A stretch of 7,298 bases of DNA from Candidatus Bandiella numerosa (GTDB lineage: Bacteria; Pseudomonadota; Alphaproteobacteria; Rickettsiales; Midichloriaceae): NCBI RefSeq assembly GCF_021811875.1, contig NZ_JAJBJD010000044.1:1-7298 (forward strand), in the 5' to 3' direction. Below, piece after piece: positions 1 through 7,173 of this stretch. Position numbers and translations under genes: made by a program. The notes beneath the pieces were generated by a model, which was not told where the DNA came from, did not search any database, and worked only from the letters and a program-made list of their open reading frames with translations. Position 1 is the stretch's first letter. Each line of letters starts with the position of its first letter.

Positions 1-29
1 CTCACCAGGCTCTCGATCTGAGCTACTTT

Positions 30-49
30 GAGAAGATTAATCTCTTCTC
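30..49 (+). other. Short hairpin upstream of domain V
   Basis: GAGAAGA at 30-36 is perfectly complementary to TCTTCTC at 43-49, with a six-base loop. There is no T-run after it, so it does not look like an intrinsic terminator. Its place just before domain V suggests it is part of the folded intron RNA, for example the base of domain IV. This is inference. Confidence 0.35.
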
Positions 50-83
50 TATGTACTCTGCTTTTGGTAAACACAAATCTGAA

Positions 84-153
84 ACCGCCCTATGCGACAT
101 CGCTTGTACGGTGGTGTGAGAGGGAGGCGCTGCAATGCGCCTCTCTACTCGAT
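84..153 (+). ncRNA. Group II intron domains V and VI
   Basis: Domain V: A84-A92 pairs with T107-T115, including a G87-T112 wobble within a CGC triad (86-88). Bases T105-G106 form the two-base bulge and an upper stem caps 94-103. Two positions, C90 opposite C109 and T93 opposite T104, do not pair as expected, so splicing activity may be reduced. Domain VI: G118-G120 pairs with C148-C150 and A121-C130 pairs with G137-T146 (one G-T wobble), with loop TGCAAT at 131-136. A147 is the single unpaired base, seventh from the 3' end counting inclusively. That is the expected position for the branch-point adenosine. The CGC triad is reported for some bacterial classes (IIC among them); assigning a class from this fragment would be guesswork. 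Confidence 0.8.
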
Positions 154-405
154 GTGAGGAAGTATAGTAAGATATTAGTGGGCGTTACATTGGCAGTATG
201 TATAGTTGGAGGGACAGTTTTAGGATGGTTAATTTATGGATGGACTGAAGGTGTTAAGAGAGATGTATATTGGACGTATAGAGAGGCTGGAAAGGTTATT
301 TACAAGCAAGAAGAGTTAAAAAATATGTTGGAAAGAATAAAAAAAGAGAAAAAAGTTTCAAAGGATAATGAGGGGATGAGTATTAAAAAGAACAATAAGA
401 AATAA
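154..405 (+). CDS. Small single-pass membrane protein, 3' exon after the group II intron (partial)
   Basis: Function not recognised. The reading frame is AT-rich like the rest of the chromosome from 154 onward. Continuation upstream (to 28) would run through intron domains V and VI and is not real protein. If 154 (GTG) is the start it gives 83 residues, but no Shine-Dalgarno sequence precedes it inside the intron. The gene therefore either begins in a 5' exon left of the window or gains its ribosome site only after splicing. Visible features: a short basic N-terminus (RKYSK), a membrane helix at about residues 7-29 with glycines typical of a packing helix (VGG, VLGW), then a charged tail. The tail is predicted to be helical and becomes strongly Lys-rich (KKEKK, KKNNKK). 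The topology is probably N-in with the tail outside, or an inner-membrane anchor of a larger apparatus. It lies 97 bases upstream of the giant haemagglutinin gene on the same strand, so co-expression is possible but unproven. Confidence 0.55.
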   Translation: MRKYSKILVGVTLAVCIVGGTVLGWLIYGWTEGVKRDVYWTYREAGKVIYKQEELKNMLERIKKEKKVSKDNEGMSIKKNNKK

Positions 406-406
406 G

Positions 407-435
407 TTGATTTAAATTTATTAAGATTTTACCAT
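407..435 (+). promoter_or_regulatory. Weak sigma70-like promoter candidate for the haemagglutinin gene
   Basis: TTGATT (407-412) and TACCAT (430-435) are separated by 17 bases. Each matches four of six consensus positions. They lie in the 97-base gap before the large gene, which otherwise holds only A/T-rich sequence and no terminator. In such AT-rich DNA chance matches are common, so this is only a candidate. Confidence 0.22.
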
Positions 436-475
436 TAGTTAAAAAAAGAGTTTGATTTAGAATGGATTAAATTTT

Positions 476-499
476 AGGGTAGAAGTTTATATGTAATAA
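476..499 (+). promoter_or_regulatory. Ribosome site followed by a start-stop (ATG TAA TAA) just before the large gene
   Basis: AGGG (476-479) and GAAG (482-485) lie at good distances from an ATG at 491-493. That ATG is followed at once by two in-frame TAA codons (494-499). The long frame then starts at ATG 503, in the same phase, with no Shine-Dalgarno of its own. Translation of the giant protein may depend on reinitiation after this minimal start-stop, or the gene's true 5' end may have been lost. The sequence fact is clear; its meaning is inference. Confidence 0.45.
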
Positions 500-502
500 T
501 TA

Positions 503-3500
503 ATGCCAGATATAGAGTTTCTAGAGTGCAGTACGGTATCTGATCATTTGTATTCGATAAGTAATAGTGATCTAAATACAGAAGGAGTTGCAGAAAAGGT
601 AATAGATGGAAGGTGTATAGGTGAATTGGAGATCTATAACGATGTTCACAAAGAAATTATACTACATTTTACACAAGATAATGTAGCAATTAGAGGCAAG
701 TTAGGACTGGAGAATATAGGAAAAGTCACATTAGATTTTAAGGGTAATTATAAGTTTCAAGTAACAAGTACAGAAAAAATAGATGAATTGGTTATAAGGC
801 CAAATAGTATAGCGGATAAATTAGGATGGATTAAGGATGTAACGTTAGAAAAGTTGTTGATTACAAAAGGGAAAGTGCGATTAGAAGGGAAGAATGTAAT
901 AGGAAGGCTAGATGTGGAAGAGGTGCTGTTAAATCTAGCTGAAAATTCAGAGTTAATAAGTCATGAAGTAATGATTAAAAGCGTCAGTTATGATGCTCAT
1001 TTAAAAGGCAAGATACTAGTCCAGAATTATCTTAGCTACAACGGTAAATGTATTACTTTGGATAAAGGTAGTTCAATTATAAGTAAATCAGGGGATATAG
1101 ATATAAGTCTATCAGATTGTAATGTAAATAGTAATGGACATATATGGTCAGGGAAGGATTTTAAATTAGAAATAGAGAAGGGCTATTTAATAAATAAAGG
1201 AGTAATAGGCGTTGAAGGCATAGGAAGTATTTTACTAAAGGGTAATGAAGAGAAGTTAGTAAATAGTGGTAAGATACAAGGTGGAGTAGATTTTAGTATC
1301 AAGCTTGAGCTAAATGGTAAGATTGATAATGAAAAGGATGGGGTGATAAATGGTAAGGATAATATTAAGATAACAGCAGGATCGGTTATTAATCAAGCAG
1401 GTGCAAAGATAAGTAGTGTAAATGCTATTGAGCTGGATATTACAAAATTAATAAATAGTGGAGCGGTATATTATAAAGAGGGTAATCTTAATATTAAAGA
1501 TGCACTGATAAACCATGGAATAGTGATAGGAGAAGAGTTAAGTAATATAAGAATGGGAAAGAATGGTGAAATTCATAATAATGAGAATGCACGGATTAAG
1601 TTAGGGGGTAAGGTATATATTGGTGGCACTGACGATGGGAGGATAAGCTTAGTAAGAAACTATGCAGCAAGCATTGCAATAGCAGGTGAGGAATTAACAT
1701 TAAATTCTGATAGAATTGAGAATATTGCTAAGGAAGGTACTATTAAGGAAAGAGAGTATGGATGTATAGTTCACGTATGTATTGGTAAGAGTGGAGATAT
1801 ATGTAAACATAGCGAACCTCAAACAATATATGCATATCCTGTTATCCAAATAATTGATTATATAAAGTCAGCAAATATTCATATAAATGTAGATGCTGTA
1901 AAATTGAATATTAAAAAATTGCACAATAAAGCTAGTTTATTCTTGATCGATAAAGAAGTATATATAGGTGAAAAACTAACCATTGAGAATGAAGCCGTTT
2001 CACTTTTGGTGAAGCAATATGGAGCTAAATATAATTTATATTCAGCAGCAGTAGGTAATATCTTAGGAGTATCTAAAACCTCTGTATTTTTAGCTAGTAT
2101 CGAAAGTACTGGCATGATTAATGAGCTAGTTTTAAAATTATTTTGTAATAATGAAGATAATAGTGATCGTCTTACTATAGTCAAATATAGGGAAGATGGT
2201 ATGGAATATTTAAGAGATAAAAATGAGCATTGCTCTTCGGGATGTTACGGCACAGGAAGAAAGGAAAGCTTTGTATATAAATCTTACCCATCAACAGTGG
2301 CATTTACAGATGTTAAAGGAGCGGGATTAGCAGGGCTTGCAAATTATGCGGTAGCAAAAAGTGATTTACCAAATTTATTAGATCAGTTTAAAGATGGTAG
2401 CAATGCATTAGTGCCATATGATTTAAAGTCACAAGAGATAGAAAAGTTTAAACTATCTGCGATTGACATGATAAATAGTTTAAGGAAGGAAGGATATGAG
2501 ATAAGATTGGATAATGCGTTTAATTTTGGAAATAAAGGTAATTTAGAAGCAAGTTTTTTAAGATATTTTTTTGAGCAATATAATCCTGGAATTTATAAAG
2601 TAAACACGCCAAGTCAATTGGCAATAAGTAGTAGTTATTGCACAGGTAGTTGTGCAAATAACGAAGGAACAGGATTCATTACAAGTAGTGGATTAATAGC
2701 TAATTATGTATTTGAAAGTATATTTGAGCTTCCAGGAGTGAGTAAAAAAGGAACAGCATATTTGTTGAAAGAGTTGGGATATAGCACAGATACTATAATA
2801 CAAATATTAGCAGATCCGGATTACGAACATGAGGTATTAAAAAGAGCAATCTTTGATAAGCTAGGTAAAGCATATATATGGAATCATAAAAAGAATGATG
2901 ATGAAGAATTTGATCAATTACTTAGAAATGCAGTTGAAGCTAAAAAGGATTTAGGGCTAATACCAGGAATAGAACTAACTCGGTGGCAGCAAAGTGAATT
3001 AGTAAATGCAATACTGTGGCCAGTAAAGGAAAATATAAATGGAATTGTGGTATGGTCACTCAGGCTATATGTTACAGAAGAAATACTTAAGGATGGCTAT
3101 AGTAGTGCAACAATAGCACTTAAGGATACAAAGTTAATGATTGATGAAGATGTGTTTAATGGAGGGTTGATAGATTCCATTGGCAATACATTCATAGAGG
3201 CAAGAAATATTTATCAACTTAATCAAATAAGAGGAGAAGGAAGTTTAAGCATAGAAGCTAGAGGTAGTTTTATTATGGAGATGCTAGTAAAAGTAGTCGA
3301 ACAATATACTAGTAATTCACATATGGTGAATTATATTCCATTGAATAAACCAGAAATAGATTTAACTGAGAGCTTTAAAGTCAATTCTAAAGGAAGTATA
3401 GGTATTAAGGGAGGAGAGATAAAAGCTGATAACATAGCAATAGAGTCTGAAGATAAGGTAATAGTCATTCCAGCTGCAATATATAATAAGTTATATTATT

Positions 3501-6500
3501 CATGGGATGATGGCTATAGTAGAACTGAGAGTTTAGAATATGAACTTGCTAAAATAATGGCCAGTGGAGATGTAAAAATAGTAAGCAATAATGGAAATTA
3601 TTTATATTCACCGGTTATTGAAGCTGAGGGAGAATTTGAATTAGAAGCTAAGTTAGGAAAAAATGTAATAGAAGCGGTTGCAAATAAATATATCAGAGAA
3701 AGATATTCTGATGATAGTTGGTTCGTATTTAGTAGCGAGAGCTATTCTTATAGTAGCATCACGAACGTTATAAGGCCTATAATAAGTGCAGCTAAGAAAG
3801 TATTATTTGGATCATTAGAAGATACAGTAATAAGAGCTGCACTTATAACAACAAGCTCAATGGAGATTAAAACAGGATCAGGTGATGTTGTTGGATTGAT
3901 AAGTTTATTACCTGGAAAAGATATAGCAATAAAAGAAGAAAGGGAAGAAAGTGACTATGTAATAAGAAGTAAGGAATATGTTGGAAAAGCAGTTACAGAG
4001 AGAATTATACCCACAATAATTCAGATAAATAATAACTGTAACGAGCTAGAAGATAAAGAAGGGAGAGTAAAAGCATTAGATGGAACGTGCGCAACATTTA
4101 TAGGATATGGAAGTGGAGGATGGTTGCAACTTGCAAGTAGTGTTGAAGCTGAAAGAATAGAAATAAAAGCACCTAAGGGGATAAAGCTTGTAGCAGCTCC
4201 AAATTTAGATTTTAGTTATGCAGCAGTAGATAAAAAAGGAATAGGATTTGCATTTACTTCAAATTCAAGAGAGCAAAGTGTTGGGCTTGGAATTAAGATA
4301 AGTAAAAGTAGGGAAACCATATCGGAAGAAATACAAGGAATCTCAAGTTTAATAGGGCATTTTATAACACTCGATACAGATGAAACTATCTATACAGAAG
4401 GAGCATATATAAAGGCTGAGAAGAAATTAATAACAAGGTCAAAATTAGAAATACATGATGTGGTATATGATACTAAAACCCATAGCCAAAGGAAAGTAGA
4501 AGGGTTTTTGGGATTAAAATTAGGAATACAAAATAGCATTGCAGGACTCATAGAAAGTGGTAAAAGTATAGATAAAGGCTTAAGGCAAGGAGGGAAGGAA
4601 GGAGTAATTAACACAGCATTTGCGGCATGGGATGCATATAATACACTGATGGGACTTGCAGCAGGAGGTGGATTATTCCAAGGAGGAGTGTGGATAAGCG
4701 CAAGTTACCAAGAAAGTAGCAGTGAATTAGACAGCAGAATAGTGAGATTTACTAAAATAGAAGTGGGACACGAAGAGGACGGGAAGTTAAAAGAAGGTAC
4801 ATATGAAAGCACAAGTGAAGAGCTGAGATTAAAATCAACACAGATACAGGCATATGATGCATATTTCAATACAAATAAGCTGACCATTGAGACGGCAAGT
4901 AATGAAATGCATAGTAGATCACAAGGTGGTGGAATAAATATACAAGTTGGAATGAGTGGAACTATTGGCTCAAGTGTAAGTGGCAATACGGGAAAACTAA
5001 GTAATGATGAGATTATACCAATGAATGCTCACATACATGTAACAAATAGATTAGAGTTAAAAGTAAATGGACATGCAGATATAAGGGGAGCATCAATTAC
5101 AGCAACATCACTTGAGGCAAGCTTTGAGAGTTTGATACTAGAATCCGTAAAAGAGCTAGAAGAAAGCAGTGGGAAAAGTTTTGGATTATCAACAGGATGG
5201 GGTAAAAAGGTATCACATTCATTAGGTGGATCATTTGAGCTAAGTAATGGCAAGAGAAATGTAGTAGGAAAACTAACAGAGCTTATTGGGTATAAGGATG
5301 CAACTGTGATAGTGGCACATGCGCTTGAGTTAAACGGAGCAATGATAGCAAATGCTCAAATTGGTGATGATGGTAAGTATACAGATTTGGGTAATTTAGT
5401 ACTTACAGTCGGTGAGTTATTTGTCAAACATGTATATGACAGTGATGAGGGATACACGCTTGGAGCAAGTATAGATTATATTACTGGTAATAAGGGAAGT
5501 GATGGCAAGATAAGTAAGTACGGAGTGGTGTTTGGAGGAAGGAATGGAGATGGCTATACATTTGCAACAATTGGTAAGGGAGAAGTTAGGTGTACAGAGA
5601 GTGGTATTGGTAAAGTATGTGAGATAGAAAAAGCAAATAGAGATGTAAGTAAAACTAGTAGCTTTGATTATGAGTATAAAATAGAAACAATAAGAGCAAA
5701 GTTTAGCGCACTTGATGAGGAGACAAAGAAAAAGGCAATAGAAAACCTAAAATCTGGAAAGTTCTTTGAGAACATTGCAACAAGTTTTATGAATGCTGTT
5801 GGTGAGGTAAAGGATGCACTAGGTAATATTTTGCCAAATAAAGATGATGCTATTCATGATGTGATAAACAACAAGCAATATACTGAGGATCATGCTCAGT
5901 CTAAAACTCAGAAAAATACTGAAGATACAACAAAAAATTTATCTATATTGGAGGATATAGATAAGCAACTTATAGAGAAGCATCCAAATTTAAAAGACGA
6001 TGAATATATAAGGCTAGCAACTGTAAAATTAGCATATGATTTAGAAAAAAATAATTTAATACTGAATAGGAAAGACGGAATAGAAGTAGCACTTGTTGCA
6101 GTAAATAAATACCTAGAAGAAAATCCAATAATAAGACCAGCAGCATTACCATTGGTAGTTATGGGGATTGGTCAAGCAATAAGAGCTTGCGCAATGAATC
6201 CTGCATGTGTAAAAACTGTTATGGAGATTTCTATAGGAGCCGCTGCATTATTTGGAATGAAATTTACAGCAGATAAACTTAACGATGAATCATACAAATC
6301 TATTAAAAGTGATGATTCTAATGATCAAAATAAGCAAAACATAAAGCAACAATCAGGAAGTGCTGCAGCTGCCGGTGCTCCAGACCCTGATGATGACTTT
6401 GATCCTGATGATTATAAAAAGGAATGGAAAGTAGAAAAATATGATGATGTTAAATATAGCGATAAATATGGGGCTAAATATTATCGTGATCCAAAAGCTG

Positions 6501-6745
6501 TAAGTGAAAATGGTAACAGACTTTGGTGGAGTAAAGATACAGCTAAGCATAGTGGTGCATCTCAAGGTAAGAGCCCATCTACATGGAAAGTTTTTGAACA
6601 AACAAAGGATGGCTTGAAGCACTATAAAGATGCTGATAAGTATGGGCAGTTTATTAAGGATAAACACAAAGGGCCAGTGGGAAAATTAGTAGAATGGAAA
6701 GATTTAAGGGGTGTCCATGAGCCAAAAATTTTTAAAGGTAAGTAA
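503..6745 (+). CDS. CdiA/FhaB-like filamentous haemagglutinin with C-terminal toxin domain
   Basis: Uninterrupted 2080 codons. Domains in order: divergent beta-helix sequence (1-220); FHA-1-type repeats with xNxGxI units such as LINKGVI, LVNSGKI and LINSGAV (about 229-420); a Cys-bearing stretch with CSSGC (577-581) and CTGSC (713-717). Next is the conserved central region of large CdiA/FhaB proteins (about 750-900): LLKELGY, then DPDYEHEVLK, LGKAY and LTRWQQSEL, comparable to the RLG...GDxxYE...LTG segment of relatives. Then come more beta-helix sequence; FHA-2-type repeats (about 1240-1690, e.g. GIGFAFTSNSREQS, GASITATSLEAS); ATIGKGEV (1688-1695) and NRDV (1712-1715), typical of the end of these sticks; hydrophobic pretoxin segment (1880-1921); acidic PDPDDDFDPDD linker (1960-1970); toxin domain (1994-2080). 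Family role: exported by a TpsB partner, presented on the surface, delivers its C-terminus into neighbouring cells. Odd: no signal peptide and no recognisable TPS domain at the N-terminus, which starts MPDIEF after an in-frame stop at 497-499, and 2080 residues is short for CdiA. No partner transporter is in the window. The family call is firm; export is unproven. Confidence 0.88.
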   Translation: MPDIEFLECSTVSDHLYSISNSDLNTEGVAEKVIDGRCIGELEIYNDVHKEIILHFTQDNVAIRGKLGLENIGKVTLDFKGNYKFQVTSTEKIDELVIRPNSIADKLGWIKDVTLEKLLITKGKVRLEGKNVIGRLDVEEVLLNLAENSELISHEVMIKSVSYDAHLKGKILVQNYLSYNGKCITLDKGSSIISKSGDIDISLSDCNVNSNGHIWSGKDFKLEIEKGYLINKGVIGVEGIGSILLKGNEEKLVNSGKIQGGVDFSIKLELNGKIDNEKDGVINGKDNIKITAGSVINQAGAKISSVNAIELDITKLINSGAVYYKEGNLNIKDALINHGIVIGEELSNIRMGKNGEIHNNENARIKLGGKVYIGGTDDGRISLVRNYAASIAIAGEELTLNSDRIENIAKEGTIKEREYGCIVHVCIGKSGDICKHSEPQTIYAYPVIQIIDYIKSANIHINVDAVKLNIKKLHNKASLFLIDKEVYIGEKLTIENEAVSLLVKQYGAKYNLYSAAVGNILGVSKTSVFLASIESTGMINELVLKLFCNNEDNSDRLTIVKYREDGMEYLRDKNEHCSSGCYGTGRKESFVYKSYPSTVAFTDVKGAGLAGLANYAVAKSDLPNLLDQFKDGSNALVPYDLKSQEIEKFKLSAIDMINSLRKEGYEIRLDNAFNFGNKGNLEASFLRYFFEQYNPGIYKVNTPSQLAISSSYCTGSCANNEGTGFITSSGLIANYVFESIFELPGVSKKGTAYLLKELGYSTDTIIQILADPDYEHEVLKRAIFDKLGKAYIWNHKKNDDEEFDQLLRNAVEAKKDLGLIPGIELTRWQQSELVNAILWPVKENINGIVVWSLRLYVTEEILKDGYSSATIALKDTKLMIDEDVFNGGLIDSIGNTFIEARNIYQLNQIRGEGSLSIEARGSFIMEMLVKVVEQYTSNSHMVNYIPLNKPEIDLTESFKVNSKGSIGIKGGEIKADNIAIESEDKVIVIPAAIYNKLYYSWDDGYSRTESLEYELAKIMASGDVKIVSNNGNYLYSPVIEAEGEFELEAKLGKNVIEAVANKYIRERYSDDSWFVFSSESYSYSSITNVIRPIISAAKKVLFGSLEDTVIRAALITTSSMEIKTGSGDVVGLISLLPGKDIAIKEEREESDYVIRSKEYVGKAVTERIIPTIIQINNNCNELEDKEGRVKALDGTCATFIGYGSGGWLQLASSVEAERIEIKAPKGIKLVAAPNLDFSYAAVDKKGIGFAFTSNSREQSVGLGIKISKSRETISEEIQGISSLIGHFITLDTDETIYTEGAYIKAEKKLITRSKLEIHDVVYDTKTHSQRKVEGFLGLKLGIQNSIAGLIESGKSIDKGLRQGGKEGVINTAFAAWDAYNTLMGLAAGGGLFQGGVWISASYQESSSELDSRIVRFTKIEVGHEEDGKLKEGTYESTSEELRLKSTQIQAYDAYFNTNKLTIETASNEMHSRSQGGGINIQVGMSGTIGSSVSGNTGKLSNDEIIPMNAHIHVTNRLELKVNGHADIRGASITATSLEASFESLILESVKELEESSGKSFGLSTGWGKKVSHSLGGSFELSNGKRNVVGKLTELIGYKDATVIVAHALELNGAMIANAQIGDDGKYTDLGNLVLTVGELFVKHVYDSDEGYTLGASIDYITGNKGSDGKISKYGVVFGGRNGDGYTFATIGKGEVRCTESGIGKVCEIEKANRDVSKTSSFDYEYKIETIRAKFSALDEETKKKAIENLKSGKFFENIATSFMNAVGEVKDALGNILPNKDDAIHDVINNKQYTEDHAQSKTQKNTEDTTKNLSILEDIDKQLIEKHPNLKDDEYIRLATVKLAYDLEKNNLILNRKDGIEVALVAVNKYLEENPIIRPAALPLVVMGIGQAIRACAMNPACVKTVMEISIGAAALFGMKFTADKLNDESYKSIKSDDSNDQNKQNIKQQSGSAAAAGAPDPDDDFDPDDYKKEWKVEKYDDVKYSDKYGAKYYRDPKAVSENGNRLWWSKDTAKHSGASQGKSPSTWKVFEQTKDGLKHYKDADKYGQFIKDKHKGPVGKLVEWKDLRGVHEPKIFKGK
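6482..6745 (+). other. C-terminal toxin domain, Ntox21/colicin E3-like ribonuclease (predicted)
   Basis: Residues 1994-2080 of the large protein, after a hydrophobic pretoxin segment and an acidic linker. The visible pattern is YRDP, RLWWSKDTAKH (2006-2016), WKVFEQ (2028-2033), DGLKHYKDADKYG (2036-2048) and KHKGP (2054-2058), then WKDLRG. From memory this matches the toxin domain Pfam calls Ntox21, found at many CdiA ends, which shares a small beta-sheet fold with the 16S-rRNA-cutting domains of colicin E3 and CdiA of Enterobacter cloacae. The order W-S/T-x-D, then K-I/V-Y/F-E, then G-x-L also fits colicin E3 loosely. Candidate active-site residues are D2012, H2016, E2032, the DAD pair at 2043-2045 and the KHK basic cluster. 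Expected action: cleavage of 16S rRNA or another RNA in the target cell. Family membership is moderately supported; the substrate is inferred. Confidence 0.6.
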
Positions 6746-6746
6746 T

Positions 6747-7067
6747 ATGCAATATTGCTGTAATAATTTTGAGTATTATATAAAAAAGGGGATAGAGTTA
6801 GAATATGAAGCTATTACTAGATCATATCATATGAGGTTAGAAGATGATGAGCATATGTGTACTAGGCAGGAGATATATTATTGTCCTTGGTGTGGCAGCA
6901 AACTACCCACTAATTTAAATATGACTTGGTCTTCTGTCTTAAGAGAAGAATATGGGATTAGAGATCCTATATTACATGAATATGAAGATGGGAGCACTGT
7001 CGGCGGCACACAACCTGTGCCACCAGAATTTAAAACAGATGAATGGTGGAAGAAACGTGGGTTGTAA
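6747..7067 (+). CDS. Cognate immunity protein, Cys-rich CPWCG (DUF6980-like)
   Basis: A 106-residue protein starting one base after the toxin stop, in the position of a CdiI immunity gene. The start at 6747 is chosen because AAAGG (6734-6738) lies eight bases upstream and the truncated paralogue downstream begins the same way (MKYCC versus MQYCC). GTG 6711 or ATG 6717 would add 12 or 10 residues overlapping the toxin frame. Visible: CC at 4-5, C38, a CPWCG knuckle at 46-50 followed by SKLP, LREEYGIRDP at 65-74, and a PPEFKTDEWWKK tail. C4/C5 with C46/C49 could hold a zinc ion as in a zinc ribbon. The YCPWCGxKLP...P-EFKTDEWW pattern recalls the uncharacterised DUF6980 family, from memory. Expected role: cytoplasmic binding and blocking of the toxin domain. 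The role rests on position and on the paralogue; no structure or function is recognised directly. Confidence 0.72.
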   Translation: MQYCCNNFEYYIKKGIELEYEAITRSYHMRLEDDEHMCTRQEIYYCPWCGSKLPTNLNMTWSSVLREEYGIRDPILHEYEDGSTVGGTQPVPPEFKTDEWWKKRGL

Positions 7068-7101
7068 AAATATACAAAAAACCCTATTAGAGGTAAATAA
7101 T

Positions 7102-7137
7102 ATGAAATATTGCTGCAGTAATTTTATAGTGGACTGA
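7102..7137 (+). pseudogene. Second immunity-gene copy, truncated by an insertion sequence
   Basis: TTAGAGG (7088-7093) is a good ribosome site eight bases before ATG 7102. The first eight codons (MKYCCSNF) match the start of the intact immunity gene (MQYCCNNF), and the DNA around the start is nearly identical (GGTAA-TAATATG-AATATTGCTG). Similarity stops at about 7125, exactly where the IS terminal sequence begins. The last codons (IVD) and the TGA at 7135-7137 come from the IS end. The remainder of the gene may lie beyond the IS, outside the window. It cannot encode a functional immunity protein as it stands. Confidence 0.72.
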
Positions 7138-7150
7138 AAAATCAAGACAA
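7125..7150 (+). repeat. Outer copy of the IS terminal sequence
   Basis: TATAGTGGACTGAAAAA (7125-7141), three different bases, then AGACAA (7145-7150). The same arrangement recurs exactly 49 bases downstream in the same orientation. The sequence after it contains the palindrome CAAAATTTTG (7148-7157). Confidence 0.75.
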
Positions 7151-7173
7151 AATTTTGAGAATTTTGCTTCCTA

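Larger units (their letters stand above)
1..153 (+). mobile_element. 3' end of a group II intron (left part outside the window)
   Basis: This stretch is clearly richer in G+C than the rest of the window. It ends with the two hairpins that close a group II intron: domain V at about 84-115 and domain VI at 118-153. The inferred 3' splice site follows T153, giving the usual terminal AY (AT). Group II introns are self-splicing retroelements normally mobilised by an encoded reverse transcriptase. None is recognisable here: only 80 bases precede domain V and all forward frames close early or cross into domain V. The reverse transcriptase gene, if any, lies left of the window. An additional hairpin (GAGAAGA 30-36 with TCTTCTC 43-49) may belong to the end of domain IV. 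The element abuts a membrane-protein reading frame at 154. Intron identity rests on the secondary structure; the exact class is not determined. Confidence 0.82.

Noticed and set aside
1..80. C-terminus of an intron-encoded reverse transcriptase
   Set aside because: No frame shows recognisable maturase sequence; frames 1 and 2 stop within 30 bases and the third runs into domain V and VI.
28..153. N-terminal extension of the membrane protein reading frame through the first 150 bases
   Set aside because: These bases fold as group II intron domains V and VI; the open frame there is accidental.
413..424. Palindrome TAAATTTA as a terminator after the membrane protein gene
   Set aside because: It is short, lacks G-C pairs and has no T-run; likely chance in AT-rich DNA.
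3089..5560. Recurring GGCTATAGTAG / DGYS segments as a DNA repeat
   Set aside because: Matches are short (about 12 bases) and scattered, consistent with codon bias and beta-helix sequence style rather than a repeat element.
1879..6667. Antisense reading frames of 60-104 codons inside the large gene
   Set aside because: They are shadows of the AT-rich coding strand, rich in Leu/Ser/Phe, without ribosome sites or familiar motifs.
6952..7101. Reading frame overlapping the end of the immunity gene
   Set aside because: It lies out of phase in the intact immunity gene; only its last 12 codons from 7102 have meaning, as the truncated second copy.
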